Position numbers and translations under genes: made by a program. Positions 1 through 6,512 of a stretch of DNA of 32,260 bases are shown here, piece by piece; position 1 is the first letter of the stretch; each line of letters opens with the position of its first letter. The notes under the pieces are model-generated. The model was given only the letters and a program-made list of their open reading frames with translations. It ran no database searches and was not told the DNA's origin. Source of the stretch: Candidatus Woesearchaeota archaeon (GTDB taxonomy: Archaea > Nanobdellota > Nanobdellia > Woesearchaeales > JACPBO01); the NCBI GenBank assembly GCA_016180285.1, contig JACPBO010000007.1, positions 1 through 32,260 on the forward strand. The letters run 5' to 3'.

Positions 1-148
1 TGCTCCAGAGCGAAGCCTGGTCAAACGCGCAGGACTCAGATGCGGTGCGATACTTAAGACCAGCTAGGACATCCTGTCCCTTAGAGCTTTGGCAGCAGAA
101 TTGCCTTGGCAAGGAATGGGTCCGAGGGTTCGAATCCCTTCCTCCGCA
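1..148 (+). tRNA. tRNA-Leu(CAG), 5' end missing, intron-containing
   Basis: The 3' part of a leucine tRNA gene; the 5' acceptor strand lies before base 1. The T arm (124-140, loop TTCGAAT) and 3' acceptor strand CCTCCGC (141-147) with discriminator A148 are clear. The anticodon stem is CAGGA (30-34) with TCCTG (72-76). With the 30-nt insert 41-70 removed, the loop reads CTCAGAA, giving anticodon CAG. The GGTCAAA D-loop segment and a long variable region fit Leu. Two parts fold poorly. The best D stem is GCG (10-12) with CGC (26-28), which leaves 9 bases before it where two are expected. The variable region (77-123) is about 47 nt, roughly three times the usual length. Further introns or a diverged fold are possible. 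Confidence 0.8.
41..70 (+). other. tRNA-Leu intron at the canonical 37/38 position
   Basis: A 30-nt insert between anticodon loop positions 37 (A40) and 38 (A71). Removing it restores a 7-nt loop closed by a perfect 5-bp stem. 37/38 is the usual site for archaeal bulge-helix-bulge introns, cut by the tRNA splicing endonuclease EndA. The exact bulges were not modelled. Confidence 0.7.
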
Positions 149-202
149 TTACATTTTTATATTGGACTGTATTTTCTTAATAAAAGGGGGATCTGAACAA
201 GA

Positions 203-934
203 GTGGCAAAGATGAAAAGAAGCAGATTGGTTTTAATAATGCTCTGCATGATCTTGCTTAATTTATCAATAGCTTCAGCCATAACAATAACCCCCAGAAT
301 ATCAAAAGACAACTACCAGATTTTTATGTTCTCTATTTTGGGAATAACAGACGTGACATTGTCAGTCACCACTGAAAAGCTCGCCTTCACTAATCTTCAC
401 CTGCAACTTTCAGAGGAATTCGCCAACATAAGCCTGAAGGTTGAAAAACTAGATGGCCCTCCTGAGGGCTTGGGAGCTCCTGGAGGAGCCTATCAGCACA
501 TCAGGGTTATAAATTCAAAAATACGCGACGCAACAGTGGATTTTCTGATAATCGAATTCAGGGTAAAAAAATCATGGCTTTCTGAAAATGGAATTAAAGA
601 CTCTGATGTTATTTTAACAAGGTACACATACAGCTATAGCTGGGTTGAGCTGCCAACAAGCAAAATAGCGGAGAGCATAGAGTATATCTATTATGAGGCG
701 AAATCTCCTGGCTTTGATTATTTAAGCTATTTTTCGATTTTTGCAAAAAGGCCTGTGGAACAAATGACAATGCAAAAACCCAATTCAACTGCAATACTGC
801 AAAGCATCAATTACAGTTCAGGCAGTTCGGTTGCAAATGAAACTGCTATGGTTGTTGAATATAAAACCCAAGAAAATAAAACACCAATTCAAAAATTATT
901 AGGTATGATTTATGCTATTTTTGGAAGAAAGTAG
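203..934 (+). CDS. Exported PGF-pre-PGF-like surface protein
   Basis: A 243-aa protein with an N-terminal signal peptide or anchor (basic MAKMKRSR, hydrophobic residues about 9-24, then ASA), so it is probably exported. The central part, residues about 98-180, fits my memory of the archaeal PGF-pre-PGF domain: a conserved I-x-V-N-S-K-I start, then FRVKKSWL, an acidic turn, an RY strand, a W-x-x-L-P-T segment and a PGFxYxxxF end. In that family the domain sits in secreted or S-layer-like proteins. The tail is rich in NxS/T sequons (NST, NYS, NET, NKT), suggesting N-glycosylation, and has no visible PGF-CTERM anchor. I chose the GTG start at 203 because a GGGGG Shine-Dalgarno-like run (186-190) lies 12 nt upstream; an ATG at 212 is the alternative. 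It overlaps the longest possible threonine synthase frame, but not the likely start. Confidence 0.6.
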   Translation: MAKMKRSRLVLIMLCMILLNLSIASAITITPRISKDNYQIFMFSILGITDVTLSVTTEKLAFTNLHLQLSEEFANISLKVEKLDGPPEGLGAPGGAYQHIRVINSKIRDATVDFLIIEFRVKKSWLSENGIKDSDVILTRYTYSYSWVELPTSKIAESIEYIYYEAKSPGFDYLSYFSIFAKRPVEQMTMQKPNSTAILQSINYSSGSSVANETAMVVEYKTQENKTPIQKLLGMIYAIFGRK

Positions 935-947
935 GTTATACTTAAAA

Positions 948-2318
948 ATGCAGCAAATCCTGTTCAGAAGCACAAACAAAAACTCAGAATTAGTTGATTT
1001 TAAAACTGCGTTATTAACTGGCCAAGCCCCGGATTACGGGCTTTATATGCCTGTTTACGCGCCTAAGTTAAGCAAAGAAGTTATTGCTTCTATGAAAAAG
1101 ATGAGCTATGATGAAATAGCTTTTATTGTTACAAAAGAGTTTCTTAAAGAAGAGATCAGCGATGAAGAATTAAGGAGAATAACAAAAGAAGCCTATAATT
1201 TTGGCATACCGCTGGAAAAAGTCAGGGATAAAATTCATGTCATGAGGCTGGACAGGGGGCCAACAGCTTCTTTCAAGGATTTTGCAGCCAGAATGATGAC
1301 AAGGCTTATGCAGTATTTTGCTGGAAAAGAAAATAAGCAATTAACAGTCTTAGTCGCAACATCAGGCGATACAGGCGGGGCAGTGGCAGATGCCTTTTAT
1401 GGATTGCAAAACATCAATGTAGTGATTTTATTCCCTGAAAAAGAAGTTACGGGAAGGCAAAGAAAGCAGATGACTACTTTGGGCAGGAATGTAAAAGCTA
1501 TTGCTGTTAAAGGCGTATTTGACGATTGCCAGGCCATTGTCAAGAGGGCGTTTAATGATAAAGAGCTAAACGAATTAGATTTAACATCTGCTAACTCCAT
1601 TAATATAGGGAGATTATTGCCGCAGTCAGTGTATTATTTTTACGCTTATGCCAGACTGGCGAAAGAAGGGGAAAAAATAATATTTTCAGTCCCATCCGGC
1701 AACTTTGGCAATTTAATGGGCGGTGTTTTCGCCAGAGAAATGGGCTTGCCAATAGAGAGATTTATTGCAGCTACAAATGAAAATGACGAATTCGCTAATT
1801 TTTTAAAAACTGGAAATTATGAGCCAGTTGTTCCTTCTAGGAAATGCAGCTCTAATGCCATGAATGTGGGGCATCCAAGCAATTTAGCCAGATTGATTGA
1901 CTTATACGGCGGCTGGCTTTTTGATGAAAGAAATGAAAAAGGGGAGGTTGTTAGAAAAGGCATTTTAAATAAAAAGCCTGATATGGAAAAATTAAGAAAG
2001 GATTTTATTTCATTTTCCATTACAGATGAAGAGGCGAATAAAGCAATAAAAGAAGTTTATAAAAAATACAAAATATTGCTGGAGCCGCATGGGGCTGTTG
2101 GATTTGCCGCTTTGGAAAAAGCCAAAATAAGCAAGGATGAGCTGGCTGTCAGCCTGGAAACAGCCGACCCTGCCAAGTTCCCTAAGGAGATAAAGGCTTT
2201 GCTCGGGATAGAGCCAAAGGCTCCTAAAAGCCTTTCTGAGCTGGATGGCAGAGGAGAGAATTTTGAAATTATTTCTAACGACTACGAAGAATTTAAGGAG
2301 ATGCTTTTAAAATCATAA
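948..2318 (+). CDS. thrC: Threonine synthase
   Basis: Converts O-phospho-L-homoserine to L-threonine and phosphate with PLP, the last step of threonine biosynthesis in the cytoplasm. The 456-aa length is normal for the family. Residues 106-111 (TASFKD) carry the PLP-binding lysine, K110. A glycine-rich phosphate-binding loop ATSGDTGGAVADAF follows at about 137-150, and a second glycine motif SGNFGNLMGG further on. The N-terminus, MQQILFRSTN followed by an ALLTGQAPDYGLY segment, matches the usual ThrC start. I therefore prefer ATG 948 over ATG 912, which would add 12 atypical residues and overlap the preceding gene by 23 nt. Two large hairpins and a tRNA-Thr gene follow it; a functional link is not shown. 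Confidence 0.93.
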   Translation: MQQILFRSTNKNSELVDFKTALLTGQAPDYGLYMPVYAPKLSKEVIASMKKMSYDEIAFIVTKEFLKEEISDEELRRITKEAYNFGIPLEKVRDKIHVMRLDRGPTASFKDFAARMMTRLMQYFAGKENKQLTVLVATSGDTGGAVADAFYGLQNINVVILFPEKEVTGRQRKQMTTLGRNVKAIAVKGVFDDCQAIVKRAFNDKELNELDLTSANSINIGRLLPQSVYYFYAYARLAKEGEKIIFSVPSGNFGNLMGGVFAREMGLPIERFIAATNENDEFANFLKTGNYEPVVPSRKCSSNAMNVGHPSNLARLIDLYGGWLFDERNEKGEVVRKGILNKKPDMEKLRKDFISFSITDEEANKAIKEVYKKYKILLEPHGAVGFAALEKAKISKDELAVSLETADPAKFPKEIKALLGIEPKAPKSLSELDGRGENFEIISNDYEEFKEMLLKS

Positions 2319-2322
2319 ATAA

Positions 2323-2362
2323 TGCCAGACATAAATAACTTATAAAATTGTTATGTCTGGCA
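2323..2362 (+). repeat. Perfect 12-bp inverted repeat (hairpin 1)
   Basis: TGCCAGACATAA (2323-2334) is exactly complementary to TTATGTCTGGCA (2351-2362), with a 16-nt AT-rich loop. It starts 4 nt after the thrC stop codon, so it could stabilise the thrC mRNA 3' end, act in termination or be part of a small RNA. Confidence 0.75.
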
Positions 2363-2365
2363 AAC

Positions 2366-2411
2366 TTTAGTAAGCGATTTATTCTATTACTTATTTTTGT
2401 CGCTTACTAAA
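2366..2411 (+). repeat. Perfect 12-bp inverted repeat (hairpin 2)
   Basis: TTTAGTAAGCGA (2366-2377) is exactly complementary to TCGCTTACTAAA (2400-2411), with a 22-nt T-rich loop. It starts only 3 nt after hairpin 1 and its stem sequence is unrelated. The T-rich loop and following bases could assist archaeal termination before the tRNA promoter. Confidence 0.75.
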
Positions 2412-2421
2412 ACTCAGTAAT

Positions 2422-2430
2422 CTTTATAAA
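2422..2430 (+). promoter_or_regulatory. TATA box for tRNA-Thr
   Basis: CTTTATAAA lies about 25-33 nt before the first base of tRNA-Thr, the normal archaeal TATA position for a tRNA whose transcript starts at or just before the mature 5' end. Confidence 0.6.
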
Positions 2431-2483
2431 GAATAAATAAAATCTGATCATTATGCCTCCGTAGCATAGTAGCTATTGCGCCA

Positions 2484-2512
2484 GGTATGAAGTTTTCTTT
2501 ATACCCGCAAAA
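2484..2512 (+). other. tRNA-Thr intron 1, inside the anticodon stem (29/30)
   Basis: A 29-nt non-canonical intron after the third base of the 5' anticodon stem (CCA|CC). Bases 2484-2505 form a strong hairpin, GGTATGAAG with CTTTATACC around TTTT (one G-T pair). The boundary can slide one base left, since A2483 equals A2512. It must be removed before the normal 37/38 anticodon-arm fold can form. Confidence 0.78.
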
Positions 2513-2520
2513 CCTTGGTA

Positions 2521-2535
2521 TTATGCTAACCTAAA
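2521..2535 (+). other. tRNA-Thr intron 2, position 37/38
   Basis: A 15-nt insert after A37 (2520) of the anticodon loop. Removal leaves the 7-nt loop TTGGTAA. The boundary may slide one base because A2520 equals A2535. It is very short for an archaeal tRNA intron. Confidence 0.75.
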
Positions 2536-2600
2536 AGGTGGAGGTCGCGAGTGCAACTCTCGTCGGAGGCTTTTTGTTTAATATAAATGGGGGCGTTATA

Positions 2601-2843
2601 ATGAAAGTCTTATATGAAGGAAAAGAAACAAAGATAAGCGAACTGCCTGAAGGCAGCTATATGCCCAGACTACCTTGCTATAATTGCGCAACACAGCCAT
2701 TGATCAGCAGGGATAATCTTGGTGAAAGAATAAGGAAGCTTGGCTATGACAAATTCAACATCAACAAAGATGAAGTGGTGGTTGAAGTTCAAGGCCCATT
2801 TCAATATTTGCATCTATCTGCATCTTGTTGTAGAAAACAGTGA
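2601..2843 (+). CDS. Small hypothetical protein, 80 aa
   Basis: I do not recognise the family. Starting at ATG 2601, preceded by a GGGGG run at about 2589-2593, it encodes an 80-aa soluble acidic/basic protein. It has a CYNC motif near residue 30 and a C-terminal ASCCRKQ. The two cysteine pairs could bind a metal or form a small zinc site, but the spacing matches no motif I can name. The frame is open further upstream, but that would run back into the tRNA-Thr gene, so the 2601 start is preferred. It sits between two tRNA genes. Confidence 0.55.
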   Translation: MKVLYEGKETKISELPEGSYMPRLPCYNCATQPLISRDNLGERIRKLGYDKFNINKDEVVVEVQGPFQYLHLSASCCRKQ

Positions 2844-2903
2844 TAGAAATAAACTAATCTGCTAATGTGCTTTATTAGAATGGCGTTTACTAAAGAAGCA
2901 AAA

Positions 2904-2914
2904 GCTATATAAAT
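2904..2914 (+). promoter_or_regulatory. TATA box for tRNA-Val
   Basis: GCTATATAAAT lies 25-35 nt before the tRNA-Val 5' end, the expected archaeal spacing. The rest of the 95-nt gap (2844-2938) is AT-rich with no gene. Confidence 0.6.
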
Positions 2915-2938
2915 GAATTCTTTTTAATATCTTATTGA

Positions 2939-3094
2939 GGGCTCATGATCTAGTGGCTATGATGTCACCTTGACGAACGAGCGTAGCGAAGTGAGTCAAG
3001 GCTCAGAACGAAAGCCGAAGGCGTTGACGCTGCCTTGACGAGCGTAAAACGTTCAAACTGGTGAATGTCGCCGGTTCAAGTCCGGCTGGGCCCA
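2939..3094 (+). tRNA. tRNA-Val(GAC) with an 83-nt intron
   Basis: Acceptor GGGCTCA (2939-2945) pairs with TGGGCCC (3087-3093), with discriminator A3094. The D stem is ATC/GAT, the variable loop ATGTC (3065-3069), and the T stem GCCGG/CCGGC around TTCAAGT. The anticodon stem is TCACC (2965-2969) with GGTGA (3060-3064). With 2976-3058 removed the loop reads TTGACGT, giving anticodon GAC. The spliced RNA is 73 nt and matches the usual archaeal tRNA-Val body. Confidence 0.87.
2976..3058 (+). other. tRNA-Val intron with internal copy of the exon-intron junction
   Basis: An 83-nt canonical 37/38 intron, noticeably more GC-rich than its surroundings. CCTTGACGA at 2968-2976 (exon anticodon strand plus the first intron base) recurs at 3033-3041, followed in both places by GCGTA after a short offset. 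GTCAAGG at 2995-3001 is complementary to both copies of CCTTGAC. No protein is encoded. Confidence 0.75.
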
Positions 3095-3104
3095 TTAAAA
3101 AGAG

Positions 3105-4115
3105 GTGGTTCAAATCAAGCAATACAAAAATATTTTTTTCATTGTTTTGGCCATTGTAATTTTCGTTTTTGCTTTTTTAATTGCAAGGCCATTTATAGAC
3201 GCATTGCTTGCTGCTGCAGTTGTTGCTTATATTTTTCATCCGGTTTACAGGTGGCTTCTGGCAAAAACAAAAAGGAAGTATTTATCAGCATCGCTGGCCA
3301 TTATCCTTATACTGCTTATCTTAATAGCAGCAGCGTCTTTGCTCATAGGCGCGCTTTACAAACAGGCATATTCTGTATACGGCGCAGCTAAAGGCGGCTT
3401 TGCAGCAGAGGGCTTGAGAATTTTCATGAATGAAAATGCCAATAATTACATAATGCAGCTCTTAAAAGACTCCGCTTCTTTCATATCAGACCAGGCTTCG
3501 GGGTTTTTCCTGAGCATTCCGAAAAAGCTGATATCCATGTTTGTTGCGCTCTTCACAATATTCTTCCTTTTGATTGACGGCGAGCAGCTGCTGAAAAGGA
3601 TAAAAGAAATCCTTCCGCTGAAAGAAAAGCAAAAACAGATTCTTGAAAAAGGAATTGGAAGCATGCTGTACGCTGTTGTATTCTGCACAATAATTGTTTC
3701 AATAATCCAGGGCATAATAGGGCTGGCTGGGTTTTATATATTCGGAGTTGATCATCCTTTGTTTTGGGCTCTTATACTGACGCTTGCAGCAATGATACCT
3801 TTTGTGGGGGCATGGGTTGTTTGGCTGCCTGCTGCATTGATTAAGATAAGCAATGGATACTATGCGGGCAACAATGCAGATATTCTTCTTGGAATCGGGC
3901 TTTTAATTTATGGCGCGCTGCTGATCTCAACTATTGATAACGTGATAAAGCCGAAGATTATAGGGGACAGATCAAAGCTTCATCCTGTTTTTGTGCTTAT
4001 CGGAGTTTTAGGCGGCCTGGTTTTGTTCGGCTTTATAGGCGTGCTAATAGGCCCGGCTATAATGACCTTGTTTGTAAACATAATTGAATTCTACAGGGAG
4101 TCTATCAAAAAATGA
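3105..4115 (+). CDS. AI-2E family membrane transporter
   Basis: A 336-aa polytopic membrane protein of the AI-2E exporter family (PF01594), whose members include putative autoinducer-2 exporters and ion/H+ antiporters; the substrate cannot be told here. The family layout is visible: two N-terminal hydrophobic helices (about 8-45), a third near 63-85, an extramembrane region with amphipathic segments, then a block of helices from about 180 to 325. The C-terminal hallmark is present: DNVIKPKIIG, then LHPVFVLIGVLGGL and GFIGVLIGP. The GTG start at 3105 lies 11 nt after tRNA-Val, with AGAGG overlapping it. A start just downstream cannot be excluded. Its stop overlaps the next gene's ATG (ATGA), so it is co-transcribed with AMP phosphorylase. 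Confidence 0.85.
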   Translation: MVQIKQYKNIFFIVLAIVIFVFAFLIARPFIDALLAAAVVAYIFHPVYRWLLAKTKRKYLSASLAIILILLILIAAASLLIGALYKQAYSVYGAAKGGFAAEGLRIFMNENANNYIMQLLKDSASFISDQASGFFLSIPKKLISMFVALFTIFFLLIDGEQLLKRIKEILPLKEKQKQILEKGIGSMLYAVVFCTIIVSIIQGIIGLAGFYIFGVDHPLFWALILTLAAMIPFVGAWVVWLPAALIKISNGYYAGNNADILLGIGLLIYGALLISTIDNVIKPKIIGDRSKLHPVFVLIGVLGGLVLFGFIGVLIGPAIMTLFVNIIEFYRESIKK

Positions 4116-5605
4116 AATTGATTGCCAAAGACATGGATATTGCAACAGGAGATGTTTTAGTTGCAATACTTAACCAAAAAGATGCTGCAAAGATGGACCT
4201 GCACGCATTGGACAGGATTAAAATAAAAAAGAGCGAGAAGATTGAAACGGTTGTGCTTGATATTGCAGAAAGCGAAAAGGCTGTCCCAGAAGGCCATATT
4301 GGAGTTTTCGAAGAAGTCATTGATTCTCTGGGCTTAAAAGATAATGAACCTATTGAGGTAATTCCTGCAAGAAAGCCCCTGTCCATTGATTTTATAAAGA
4401 AGAAGCTTGACGGCGGGACTTTAGATAAAAAAGAAATTGACCAGATTGTGTGGGACATTGTGCACAACAAGCTTGATGCAATAGAGCTGACTTATTTTGT
4501 TTCTGCCTGCTATTCAAACAGAATGACGATGAAAGAGACGGCTTTGCTGACAAAGGCAATGTCTGACATTGGCGATAAGCTAAAGCTGCGCCGCTATCCT
4601 GTAATGGACAAGCACTGCTCTGGAGGTGTTGCGGGCAACCGAACAACAATGATAATAGTTCCGATAATTGCGGCTGCCGGCTTAACAATTCCGAAAACAT
4701 CTTCAAGGAGCATAACAAGCCCTGCGGGAACAGCTGACACAGTTGAAGTGCTCACAAATGTCAATATTCCTCTTCCAAAAATGAAAAAGATTGTTGAAAA
4801 AACAAATGGCTGCTTAGTGTGGGGCGGAGCATTAAACCTTGCTCCTGCAGATGATAAGATCATAAAAGTTGAAAAGCCGCTTGCAATAGATGCAAAATCG
4901 CAGCTGCTTGCTAGTGTTATGGCAAAAAAGGCATCTGTTTCTGCCACGCATGTTTTGATTGACATCCCTTATGGCAAGGGCTCAAAAATTCTGGATAAAA
5001 AAGCAGCATCGCAATTAAAAAAAGGATTTGAGGAATTGGCAAAAGCTCTTGGAATGATTGTCAAGGTTATTTTAACAGACGGAACGCAGCCGATAGGAAA
5101 TGGAATTGGGCCCAGCCTTGAAGCCCGCGATGTTTTATGGATTTTAAGGAATGATCCCAGAGGGCCTCAGGATTTAAGGAGAAAAGCATTGATGATGGCA
5201 GGCTTGATGCTTGAGATGGGGTATAAAGCAAAGAAGGGAGAGGGCCTGAAAAAGGCAGCCGGTATTTTAAATGACGGGAGAGCATATAAAAAATTCATTG
5301 AAATAATAAAAGCGCAGGGAGGAAAAGAGATTATGCCGCAGGATATAAAAATTGGCGAGTTTGCCTATAATGCGCTTTCGCCAAAACAAGGCATTGTAAG
5401 GCATGTTGACAATCATTCGATATCAAAGATCGCAAGGATTGCAGGCGCTCCGCAGAACAAGGGGGCCGGTGTTTATCTGTACAAGCATGTAGGCGATAAG
5501 GTTAACAAAGATGAATCGCTGTTTACAATATACGCAGAAAGCCAGAGAAAGCTGGATTATGCTGTTTCAGCTATTGAAGAGTTTGACGGCATTGTTGTCG
5601 GATAA
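4112..5605 (+). CDS. deoA: AMP phosphorylase (archaeal thymidine phosphorylase family)
   Basis: Predicted to split AMP (also CMP and UMP) with phosphate into the free base and ribose 1,5-bisphosphate. This is the entry to the archaeal nucleotide-degradation route that continues with ribose-1,5-bisphosphate isomerase and form III RuBisCO. The 497-aa length fits the archaeal AMPpase, which has an extra N-terminal domain (about 1-85) compared with bacterial DeoA. Visible family motifs are DKHCSGGVAGNRTT (about 166-179), the PKTSSR...TSPAGTADT signature (about 194-210), and a C-terminal PYNP-type domain with KHVGDKV. Cytoplasmic. The gene overlaps the permease by 4 nt. Neither RuBisCO nor the isomerase is in the window. 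It is functionally opposed to, and far from, the purine synthesis cluster. Confidence 0.9.
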   Translation: MKLIAKDMDIATGDVLVAILNQKDAAKMDLHALDRIKIKKSEKIETVVLDIAESEKAVPEGHIGVFEEVIDSLGLKDNEPIEVIPARKPLSIDFIKKKLDGGTLDKKEIDQIVWDIVHNKLDAIELTYFVSACYSNRMTMKETALLTKAMSDIGDKLKLRRYPVMDKHCSGGVAGNRTTMIIVPIIAAAGLTIPKTSSRSITSPAGTADTVEVLTNVNIPLPKMKKIVEKTNGCLVWGGALNLAPADDKIIKVEKPLAIDAKSQLLASVMAKKASVSATHVLIDIPYGKGSKILDKKAASQLKKGFEELAKALGMIVKVILTDGTQPIGNGIGPSLEARDVLWILRNDPRGPQDLRRKALMMAGLMLEMGYKAKKGEGLKKAAGILNDGRAYKKFIEIIKAQGGKEIMPQDIKIGEFAYNALSPKQGIVRHVDNHSISKIARIAGAPQNKGAGVYLYKHVGDKVNKDESLFTIYAESQRKLDYAVSAIEEFDGIVVG

Positions 5606-5619
5606 TTATCTGGATTTGT

Positions 5620-5757
5620 TTATTTCTTTATGCAGTCTGTTTTATATGGCACGTCGAAGCACAGCTTTTCCAGCCTGTCCAGTTTTTCAAAACATAACTG
5701 CCTGTCGTCTTCATGATAGCAGTATGTTGCATCAAGTGTTTTTTCAGGAATGAAAGT
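5620..5757 (-). pseudogene. Remnant C-terminus of an unknown protein
   Basis: On the minus strand a frame reads into the segment ...FIPEKTLDATYCY, HEDDRQLCFEKL, DRLEKLCFDVPYKTDCIKK and stops at 5620. It is hydrophilic, protein-like and rich in D, E, K and C, but has no plausible start; an in-frame stop lies at 5799-5797. It looks like the 3' end of a decayed gene pointing toward deoA. I do not recognise the family, and chance cannot be excluded. Confidence 0.3.
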
Positions 5758-5923
5758 AAGATACACCAAACAAACCCTTCCAACCGGAGTTTTTATTTAC
5801 GGGAATAGTGTAATGACTGTTGTTTGGGGAGAAAAACCAACAGCGTTTGTGATAAGCTCAAGGAAGAACTATGATTATTACAGGGAATTCTTTGAGGATA
5901 TATGGAAAAAGGCAGTCCCTTAA
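5750..5923 (+). pseudogene. C-terminal fragment of a TrmB-like regulator
   Basis: A 57-codon frame from ATG 5750 reads PTGVFIYGNSVMTVVWGE, KPTAFVISSR, KNYDYYREFFEDIWKKAVP. This resembles the last part of archaeal TrmB/HTH regulators, where a GVxIYxxxVxxxxW strand pair and a final FExxWxxA helix close the effector domain. The HTH and the rest of the protein are absent; a stop at 5717-5719 lies just upstream in frame. It is either a decayed gene or a very short retained ORF. It abuts the opposite-strand remnant 5620-5757, so both appear to have lost their 5' ends at one breakpoint near 5755-5777. The whole 5606-5932 interval otherwise holds only this scar and the promoter that follows. Confidence 0.5.
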
Positions 5924-5932
5924 AGCGAAACA

Positions 5933-5940
5933 TTTATATA
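5933..5940 (+). promoter_or_regulatory. TATA box of the nucleotidyltransferase/HEPN pair
   Basis: TTTATATA centred about 27 nt before ATG 5964. With no Shine-Dalgarno sequence in front of the ATG, this implies a leaderless transcript and supports the 5964 start. Confidence 0.6.
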
Positions 5941-5943
5941 GTA

Positions 5944-5963
5944 ATGTAATATTATTGTTACAT
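5944..5963 (+). promoter_or_regulatory. Inverted repeat, possible autoregulatory operator
   Basis: ATGTAA (5944-5949) and TTACAT (5958-5963) are perfect inverted arms around 8 nt. They fill the space between the TATA box and the start codon, where a bound dimer would block RNA polymerase. The first gene of the pair encodes an HTH protein, so self-repression is plausible. Confidence 0.45.
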
Positions 5964-6512
5964 ATGTCACAAAATAATTACAATATTAGAATCATTGAAT
6001 CGCTTTTCAAGAGCGGCAATCACATCAGGGGGCTTGCCAGGCTGTTAAAAACTAATCAAACCACCATTGCAAGAAAAGTCCATGAATTGTACAGAGAAAA
6101 CATTGTTGATTTTAAGCAAGAAGGAAGAAATAAGGCATTCTTTCTGAAAAAAACGCTGGAGGCAAAACAATATGCCTATCTTGTTGAATCGCATAAGCTA
6201 TTAAAGATATTAAAGAAGTACCCTCATTTAAGGAGGATCATAGAGCTGATCAGGAAAAATCAAAAAATAAGCTTGTCAATTCTATTCGGCTCATATGCAA
6301 AAGGCATTGCAGCTAAGGACAGCGACATTGATATCTACATAGACACTAAAGATGCCAAGCTAAAAGAAGAAGTCGAGCAGATAGATTCAAAAATAAGCGT
6401 AAAAATAGGCAGCTATAATAAGGACAGCCTGCTTATTAAGGAAATAGAAAAAAACCATGCAATAATAAAGGGCACTGAGCTGTACTATGAAAAAAATAAA
6501 TTTTTTGATTAA
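5964..6512 (+). CDS. HTH-nucleotidyltransferase (MNT) protein, antitoxin-like
   Basis: A 182-aa protein with two parts. Residues about 5-60 form a winged helix-turn-helix (IRGLARLLKTNQTTIARKVHEL). Residues about 100-170 form a minimal nucleotidyltransferase of the MNT type, with GSYAKG at 109-114 and DSDID at 119-123 supplying the two metal-binding aspartates. Such proteins pair with HEPN proteins and can act as antitoxins, in characterised cases by AMPylating the HEPN partner. The frame overlaps the HEPN gene by 26 nt. I reject the longer frame from 5871: it would place the TATA box inside the gene and its extra N-terminus is not domain-like. The HTH fusion may let it regulate its own promoter. 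Confidence 0.8.
   Translation: MSQNNYNIRIIESLFKSGNHIRGLARLLKTNQTTIARKVHELYRENIVDFKQEGRNKAFFLKKTLEAKQYAYLVESHKLLKILKKYPHLRRIIELIRKNQKISLSILFGSYAKGIAAKDSDIDIYIDTKDAKLKEEVEQIDSKISVKIGSYNKDSLLIKEIEKNHAIIKGTELYYEKNKFFD

Larger units (their letters stand above)
2455..2571 (+). tRNA. tRNA-Thr(GGT) with two introns
   Basis: Acceptor GCCTCCG (2455-2461) pairs perfectly with CGGAGGC (2564-2570), with discriminator T2571. The D stem is GCA/TGC, the T stem GCGAG/CTCGT around TGCAACT, and the variable loop AGGTC. The anticodon arm is readable only after removing two inserts (2484-2512 and 2521-2535). It then becomes stem CCACC/GGTGG with loop TTGGTAA, i.e. anticodon GGT. The spliced RNA is 73 nt and closely resembles standard archaeal tRNA-Thr, including the AGGTC variable loop. 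The T run 2571-2575 just downstream may serve as terminator. Confidence 0.88.

Noticed and set aside
2319-2454. T-box-like or threonine riboswitch between thrC and tRNA-Thr
   Set aside because: The hairpins follow thrC rather than precede it, and no T-box sequence or known riboswitch core is visible; T-boxes are not known in archaea.
2538-2600. Upstream extension of the 80-aa ORF
   Set aside because: It runs through the 3' part of the tRNA-Thr gene and its residues are encoded by tRNA sequence; ATG 2601 with a G-rich Shine-Dalgarno sequence is better.
2976-3058. Intron-encoded endonuclease or second tRNA inside the tRNA-Val intron
   Set aside because: 83 nt is too short for an endonuclease, and the CCTTGAC copy lacks D and T arms of its own.
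3065-3391. 108-aa frame overlapping tRNA-Val and the permease start
   Set aside because: It begins in the tRNA T arm and its sequence (repeated CC, FF) is an out-of-frame reading of the membrane protein.
5511-5753. 80-aa plus-strand frame across the deoA 3' end
   Set aside because: Most of it is an out-of-frame reading of deoA and the following scar; no domain character.
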